In this document: positions 58,893 through 64,000 of the stretch, one piece after another | Layout: every line of letters begins with the position of its first letter | How positions within the stretch are numbered: the stretch's first letter is position 1 | From: Candidatus Poribacteria bacterium | GTDB lineage: Bacteria > Poribacteria > WGA-4E > GCA-2687025 | Assembly: GCA_018644665.1 (NCBI GenBank) | Contig: JABGQA010000115.1 | Location: 1-64,000, forward strand | DNA: 64,000 bases | Direction: 5' to 3' | Notes under the pieces: generated by a model | Told to the model about the DNA's origin: nothing | Databases searched by the model: none | The model's input: only the letters and a program-made list of their open reading frames with translations | Made by a program: the position numbers and the translations under genes

Positions 58893-59740
58893 GCGGCACA
58901 GTCCTTCTCGGCTACGACGTTGAGTCGGCATCGGACAGCACGGCGGGCTTCCTCGACGGAGCCGCCGAACTCCACACGCGGTTCGACGTGCCGTGGTCCA
59001 TCTACCTCGTCGGTACGACAGTCGAGGCGCGCGTGGACGACATCCTCCGCCACGTGGACGACCCGCTGCTGACGATCGGTCAGCACACGTACAGCCACAT
59101 GCTCCTCAAGTCCATCTACATGGACCCGCGCGACGGCAAGGAGGTGCACGGCGGCGCGCAGACGTATTTCATGCCGGGCGGGGCGTTGGGAGAACTTGAG
59201 GTCGAGATTGCGAAGACGCAGCAGGTCATCCGCGATCTGCTCGGTGTCGAGTGCGAGGGCCTTACGGGGCCGTGGGGCTACTACCGTGGATTGGCGGATC
59301 GCGAGGACATCCTCCGCGTGCTCCACGAGAACGGCATCCGTTGGGCGCGCACGAACGCGCGCGACTTCCGCGACTGCCAGCCCGTCCCGTTCACTCAACA
59401 GCCGTACTTCTACGAGCAGCAGGGCTACCCGGACATCCTGGAACTGGGCATCCAGGGCTATCAGGACGACTTCTACTGGGACCGATTCGACGACCGTCGG
59501 CATGGCGACACGTACCAGGACTACCTGTTCGCGACGGTGGAAGAGGTCGCGGCGAACGACTGGGTGTGGAACCTATGTAGTCACGACCACGGCACGTTCA
59601 CCGCGGAGATGTTCCACGCGACGAAGGGCAAGTGGTTGGGCGACTTCATCGAGCGCGCGAAGGACGTCGGCGTGCGCTTCGCGTCGCCGAAGCAGGTCTA
59701 CGACGAGATGGTGGCCGCACGCGAGGCCGCGGCCGAATGA
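58889..59740 (+). CDS. Polysaccharide deacetylase family protein
   Basis: GYDVESASD, IGQHTYSHMLLKSIY (HxxxH), GPWGYYRGL; ATGA overlap with the upstream gene. Confidence 0.9.
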   Translation: MSGTVLLGYDVESASDSTAGFLDGAAELHTRFDVPWSIYLVGTTVEARVDDILRHVDDPLLTIGQHTYSHMLLKSIYMDPRDGKEVHGGAQTYFMPGGALGELEVEIAKTQQVIRDLLGVECEGLTGPWGYYRGLADREDILRVLHENGIRWARTNARDFRDCQPVPFTQQPYFYEQQGYPDILELGIQGYQDDFYWDRFDDRRHGDTYQDYLFATVEEVAANDWVWNLCSHDHGTFTAEMFHATKGKWLGDFIERAKDVGVRFASPKQVYDEMVAAREAAAE

Positions 59741-60483
59741 CCGAACTCGCGGCACAGGTCTACGAGCGCGGATACTGCGTGATCGAGGCGGCGTATTCCG
59801 CGCAGGAATGCGCCGAAATCGAGGCGATTCTCGTCGACGCGTGGAGGCGGGACGAACGGGACACCATGGGAGGCGTGTTCGGCAGCGTCTTCCACCCCCT
59901 CCTGAAATACGCGCCCGACATGGCGCAGTTCTACGACCGCCCGGACATCGTCTCCGTCATTGCCGAAGTCCTCGAAGACGAAGTGTGTCTGGCGCACAGC
60001 GGCGCGCTTCTCGCCGACGAGACCCGGCAGTTCTGCGGATGGCACGTCCACCTGAACGGCGACCGCTACAACGAGTGGAGCCCAAAGCCCGACGACTACG
60101 GGAGCCAGGTTGAGCGCGTGCTTGGGAACGTCTACGTGCACGGGTCGAACGAGACAACGGGGGAACTGCTCGTGCATCCGCGCGCCGTCACGGACCCGTG
60201 GGAAGCCCCGCGCCAGGACCGAGGGGTGGAATGGGACGGGCAGGGGGTTCTTACGTGCCCGCCCGGATCCGTCGTGATCTTCGACACGGCGCTCTGGCAC
60301 GCCGCTCGGGCCCCGTCGCGAGCATGCCGTCGGTTCCTGTGGGGCGCCCACTACAGCCGCAAGGGCGACCCGCGACCGCACCGCGAGGACAACCTGCACG
60401 ACTCGCCGGAGTTACAGGCTCACCGCGCGGAGTACGCGACGTTCGCGGCGCTCACCGAGGAGCCGCCCGCGAAGTTCCGGTGA
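59737..60483 (+). CDS. PhyH-like dioxygenase family protein with atypical HxH motif
   Basis: GYCVIEAAYSAQECAEIEAIL; FCGWHVHLNGDRY; ALWHAARAPSRACRRF; ATGA overlap with the upstream gene. Confidence 0.85.
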   Translation: MTELAAQVYERGYCVIEAAYSAQECAEIEAILVDAWRRDERDTMGGVFGSVFHPLLKYAPDMAQFYDRPDIVSVIAEVLEDEVCLAHSGALLADETRQFCGWHVHLNGDRYNEWSPKPDDYGSQVERVLGNVYVHGSNETTGELLVHPRAVTDPWEAPRQDRGVEWDGQGVLTCPPGSVVIFDTALWHAARAPSRACRRFLWGAHYSRKGDPRPHREDNLHDSPELQAHRAEYATFAALTEEPPAKFR

Positions 60484-60541
60484 CGTGCGCAGGTATCCGT
60501 CGCCGCGAGCGCGAAGGCTACGCTCCGGCCGGTGACGACAC

Positions 60542-62653
60542 TCATTGCAGATGCAACACCCCTTCGGCGCCGAGGGCGGAGTATGCCGCACGGCACATGG
60601 CGTATTCCGCCTCGATCGCCTTGGTGTCGGCAGGCGTCTTCATGTGGTCGAGCGTCTCCGCTAGCCGAACGGGACGCGGCGCGATGCCGGCCACGAGGTC
60701 GGACAGGTCGTACCGCCCGATGACCCCGGGGACCATCACGTTCACGTGACAGTCGTACAGCTCGTTCAGCGCCAACGACTTGTAGGAGATGAGCGAGCGG
60801 CGCGCGGTGACCGCCGACACACGAACGTCGAGCAGCGCGGCGTGCAGGGCCATCGCCGCGCCGAGCCCCACCCCAAGCAGCGAGACGTCGGACGGATCGA
60901 CATCGTCCCGCGAGACGGCGTAGTCCACGGCGCGCACGATGTCTCGCGCCCGCAGCCCGAGCAGCGGCAGACCGATCATGAAGCTCGTGTACGTCAGGTC
61001 TGTCTCGACGCCGTAGCGCGCGTAGTAGTCCCCACGATGGTCGTGCCGTGACTTAGTCTCGCCCATGCCACGTGGGTCGATGGCGATGACTACGGCGCCG
61101 TTGCGCGCGAGACGACGCACGCTGTCCATGTCGGCCGACTTGCCGTCCTCATGCACATAGACGACGGCCGGTAAGCGGCCCTCGTGGCCGTCGGCTCGGA
61201 CAACCAACGTCGGCACGTGGATGCCCGCCTCCGACGTGAAGACGACCTTCTCGACGCGTAACCCGTCCTCGGAGCGCGTCTCCAACGTCTGCGCGTGAAG
61301 CGGCCCTTCCGGCCGTTCCCACCCGAGGAGTCCCTGCACGGAGGCGAGCGTCGCGTCGCGGTGCCCGTCCACCGCCCCGGCGTCCCCAAGGCTCGCAGCC
61401 GGTGAGATGCGCGCCGTCGCGGCTTCTCGGTAGATGTCGAACACCGTCGTGCCGCCGAGCGACGTCAGTACCTGCCCTGTCTCCGTGCACTGCAGGGCTG
61501 CGTCCTCTTCCACGCCGATCTCGGGTTCTGTGTAGTCCGGCGTCGGATGCTGTAGGTGCAGGTTCATCCACCGGATCATCGCTTCGCGGAGTCCGAGCGT
61601 GAAGCCGTGTTGCTCGTCCACCTCTACGATCTCTACGGCATCCGGCGCGTCCACGGCGGCGTATGCGCGCTCCAACTCCTTGTGCGCTTCCCGGGCTCCC
61701 TCGATGGGGAAGAAATCACGAATCGCCGCGCCGATCTGCACGGGCCGCGGGGCCATGACGGACAGCAGGTCCGAGTGGTCGATTCCACGGGCGATCTGCG
61801 GGATGAAGTTCTGCTCGGGGTCCGCGGTGACGCGCGAGAGGAACCGGCGGCGTAGCGTGGTGATGTAGCAGTTGGGCGACCCCACCGCGACGCGCGGATC
61901 GACCGCGCACAGATACGTCGTCACCGTGCCGCCGCCGGAGTTGCCCATCACGCCGAACCGCGTGGCGTCCACGTCCTCGCGGGACTCCAGGTAGTCCAGG
62001 CACCGCATAGCGTCCCCTATGCGAATCTGCGCCAGGTTGAGGCCGATGAGATACCCCTGGTTCCCCTGGTGGCAATGCTCGCCGGTCCCGATTCCGATGA
62101 CGGAGCCGCCGGACTCATCGAGTATCTGTAGCCGCTCGCCCTGCGAGATCGGATCGAACGCAAGGACGACGTATCCCTGCTTCGCCGCCGAGATGTACGC
62201 GCGCTGATACCCCTCGTACGCCTTGCCGTTGTGCGAGTGACCGCAGGGGCTCAGCAACGCGGGATATGGGCCGGCTCCCCGAGTGGGGACGTAGACGTTC
62301 GCGGTGACGTAGAACTCCGGCCGGCTCTCGAAGATCACGTTCTCGACGCGGTAGCCGTCACGCTCCAGAACGCCGACGACCCGAGGGTTGAGAGGCGTTC
62401 GCTCGGGCAAGCCGCCCATCATGTCGATGAGCGTCTCTCGCACGTATTCCTGGCGTTGGCGCCACGCGTCCGCGCTGTCGAGGGCGTCGAGGGTCGTCGC
62501 GCGCTCGGCGTACTGTTCCTCGGTTACGCGCATCAGGGAGAGGAAGAGCTGTTCGGGCTCGTAGTCCTCGATCAGCGGTACGACCGCGCATTGGTCGACC
62601 GGATCATCTGCGGGCGTCGCGCCGAAGAGCGTCATGCACATGTACCACACCAC
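60542..62653 (-). CDS. Tandem alpha/beta hydrolase (acetyl xylan esterase/dipeptidyl-peptidase-like)
   Basis: GGGAGG about 7 nt before a GTG at 62653 (ATG alternative at 62641); lobe 1 RFGVMGNSGGGT and VDEQHGF; lobe 2 VAIDPRGMGETKSRH and DVSLLGVGLGAAM. Confidence 0.9.
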   Translation of the reverse strand: MVWYMCMTLFGATPADDPVDQCAVVPLIEDYEPEQLFLSLMRVTEEQYAERATTLDALDSADAWRQRQEYVRETLIDMMGGLPERTPLNPRVVGVLERDGYRVENVIFESRPEFYVTANVYVPTRGAGPYPALLSPCGHSHNGKAYEGYQRAYISAAKQGYVVLAFDPISQGERLQILDESGGSVIGIGTGEHCHQGNQGYLIGLNLAQIRIGDAMRCLDYLESREDVDATRFGVMGNSGGGTVTTYLCAVDPRVAVGSPNCYITTLRRRFLSRVTADPEQNFIPQIARGIDHSDLLSVMAPRPVQIGAAIRDFFPIEGAREAHKELERAYAAVDAPDAVEIVEVDEQHGFTLGLREAMIRWMNLHLQHPTPDYTEPEIGVEEDAALQCTETGQVLTSLGGTTVFDIYREAATARISPAASLGDAGAVDGHRDATLASVQGLLGWERPEGPLHAQTLETRSEDGLRVEKVVFTSEAGIHVPTLVVRADGHEGRLPAVVYVHEDGKSADMDSVRRLARNGAVVIAIDPRGMGETKSRHDHRGDYYARYGVETDLTYTSFMIGLPLLGLRARDIVRAVDYAVSRDDVDPSDVSLLGVGLGAAMALHAALLDVRVSAVTARRSLISYKSLALNELYDCHVNVMVPGVIGRYDLSDLVAGIAPRPVRLAETLDHMKTPADTKAIEAEYAMCRAAYSALGAEGVLHLQ

Positions 62654-62902
62654 TGGATGTCCTCCCTGAGACCTCGCGTCACGGAACCGGCGACGTGCTT
62701 GGGCGCATGGTATGGGCCGCGGTCGCGGTGGGCAACGCCGCCCATGCCCAGCAGGCGTGTTGCGAGTGATCGCGTTCAGGCGGGCGCGCCTGGCCAGTGG
62801 TACCCATCCGCTTCGACCTGCGGCGGTTTCGAGAGGCGCAGCCGGAAACGGCGTCGGCGACCGCAGTCGACGTCCAGTGGCAGGGCCGTGCCTTCGCACG
62901 CG

Positions 62903-63688
62903 CTATCCAGGCCCTGCCATGTCGATCAGCCCTGCGATCGTGGCGAACCACGCGCCTCGGCCCTTGGCATGACGGATGACGTCCTTGACGACCTGTATCT
63001 CGCCGGCGTTGATGACAAGCATCCACGGATGGATGACGAGGCTTGCCATGCGTCCGTGCTTCTCGGCCCAATCGACGTTCGCGAGCCACTTCTCCCGCGC
63101 GCCCTCGGGACTGAACGCCTCTTCGTGGGCGTCGGCCCAGTCCGGCCGCCTGTCCGTGTAGTCGGAGGCGCCGCGCGCGTCCGCTCCCGGCACGACAACG
63201 CGCGCATCGCCGCCCTCGACATCCCGCCACTGCGGGGACGGAGAGCCGGCCGCGCGGAACCGCGACTCCACGAACGTGATGTCTAGTTCAACGGCGGCCC
63301 GTAGCGTGTTCTCATCCGCCGATCCATGGTGCGGGCACGCGAGCCCGTCCACCTCGACGCCGCAGGCGCCGTGGATCGAGTCACGCATGCGTCTAAGTTC
63401 GTGGCGTTGGTCGGCGAGAGATCGGCCCGCGAACGCCTCCCTGTGGAACATCCCGTGGCCGTACACCTCGTGTCCCGCGTCGACGATGTCCGCGATGAGG
63501 TTCGGGAACATCTCCGCGGTGATGCCAAGGACGGCGAACGTCAGGTGGACGTCCATCTCCGCGAGCATGTCCAGTAGATTCGTGACGGCAACGCGCGTCA
63601 GCCGATAGTCGCCGATGTACTTCTGCGCTTCCACGTGCTCCACATCGACGCGGACCCGAAACGCGAACGGGCGCCCATGCCAACTCAT
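62903..63688 (-). CDS. Polysaccharide deacetylase family protein
   Basis: FRVRVDVEHVEAQKY; AGHEVYGHGMFHREAF; GLACPHHGSADENTLRA. Confidence 0.92.
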   Translation of the reverse strand: MSWHGRPFAFRVRVDVEHVEAQKYIGDYRLTRVAVTNLLDMLAEMDVHLTFAVLGITAEMFPNLIADIVDAGHEVYGHGMFHREAFAGRSLADQRHELRRMRDSIHGACGVEVDGLACPHHGSADENTLRAAVELDITFVESRFRAAGSPSPQWRDVEGGDARVVVPGADARGASDYTDRRPDWADAHEEAFSPEGAREKWLANVDWAEKHGRMASLVIHPWMLVINAGEIQVVKDVIRHAKGRGAWFATIAGLIDMAGPG

Positions 63689-64000
63689 GCGCCCACCCCC
63701 GCTCGCGCATCATCTGCGGCAGCATCCAGGACCACCGCCTCCCCAGTCTCATGGGCGGTCTTGTACGCGGTGATGAGATCAAGCGTCCGCAGACACTCCT
63801 CCTGCCACGGACCGACGTCCACTCCACGTCGGCAGTGGTCGATCCATTTCGTCAGCTCGCGCTCATCTCCACGCCATGTCCCCACGGGTCGCCGTTCGAC
63901 GCCCTCCGCTGTATGGATGACCACGGACTCCGCGCCCGTGTCGGGATCAGGCTCGATCGTGAGGCCGCCGTCATCTCCCAACACATGCATCCCAGAGCCC
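63685..64000 (-). CDS. Gfo/Idh/MocA family oxidoreductase, C-terminal part (cut by window end)
   Basis: GDDGGLTIEP...WIDHCRRGVDVGPWQEECLRTLDLITAYKTAHETGEAVVL; ATGA overlap with the deacetylase. Confidence 0.75.
   Translation of the reverse strand, partial: GSGMHVLGDDGGLTIEPDPDTGAESVVIHTAEGVERRPVGTWRGDERELTKWIDHCRRGVDVGPWQEECLRTLDLITAYKTAHETGEAVVLDAAADDARAGVGA

Noticed and set aside
1-64000. CRISPR arrays, rRNA and tRNA genes
   Set aside because: No regularly spaced direct repeats and no rRNA- or tRNA-like T-loop/anticodon patterns were seen by eye; a tRNAscan/CRT run would be decisive

Overview
GC-rich bacterial chromosomal window, densely packed with catabolic and enzyme genes. It has no rRNA, tRNA, CRISPR array or intact prophage that I could see. 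A Poribacteria-like origin is inferred from one C-terminal sorting motif (NYPNPFNPETWMPF) and the mix of families present: PhyH dioxygenases, TIM-barrel sugar isomerases, LamG, sulfatase, CRTAC/UnbV with TPR, and polysaccharide deacetylases. The backbone is coherent: SDRs, an Lhr-type helicase, rpsU, a FetAB-like ABC pair, an RlmL-like methyltransferase, and a HK/RR pair. Most gene junctions of interest use 4-nt ATGA/GTGA/TTGA overlaps. Gene decay is clustered at three loci: 5.7-8.75 kb (IS256-family remnant beside a frameshifted metallophosphatase/multiheme cytochrome c pseudogene), 44.6-45.4 kb (LamG pseudogene with a 20-bp tandem duplication in its signal peptide), and 48.9-49.75 kb (methyltransferase with a frameshift and an in-frame TAG). 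The best candidates for new biology are: a possible structured small RNA with a near-consensus promoter next to rpsU (34.97-35.15 kb); a DUF3830-MLE-isomerase operon (32.5-34.9 kb); the 57.5-64 kb region with two convergent, overlapping-gene operons that each carry a polysaccharide deacetylase, including a PhyH-like protein with HxH in place of HxD and a tandem alpha/beta hydrolase whose second lobe lacks the nucleophile serine; and an uncharacterised gene coupled to Lhr. All family calls come from reading motifs by eye; no database search was run.
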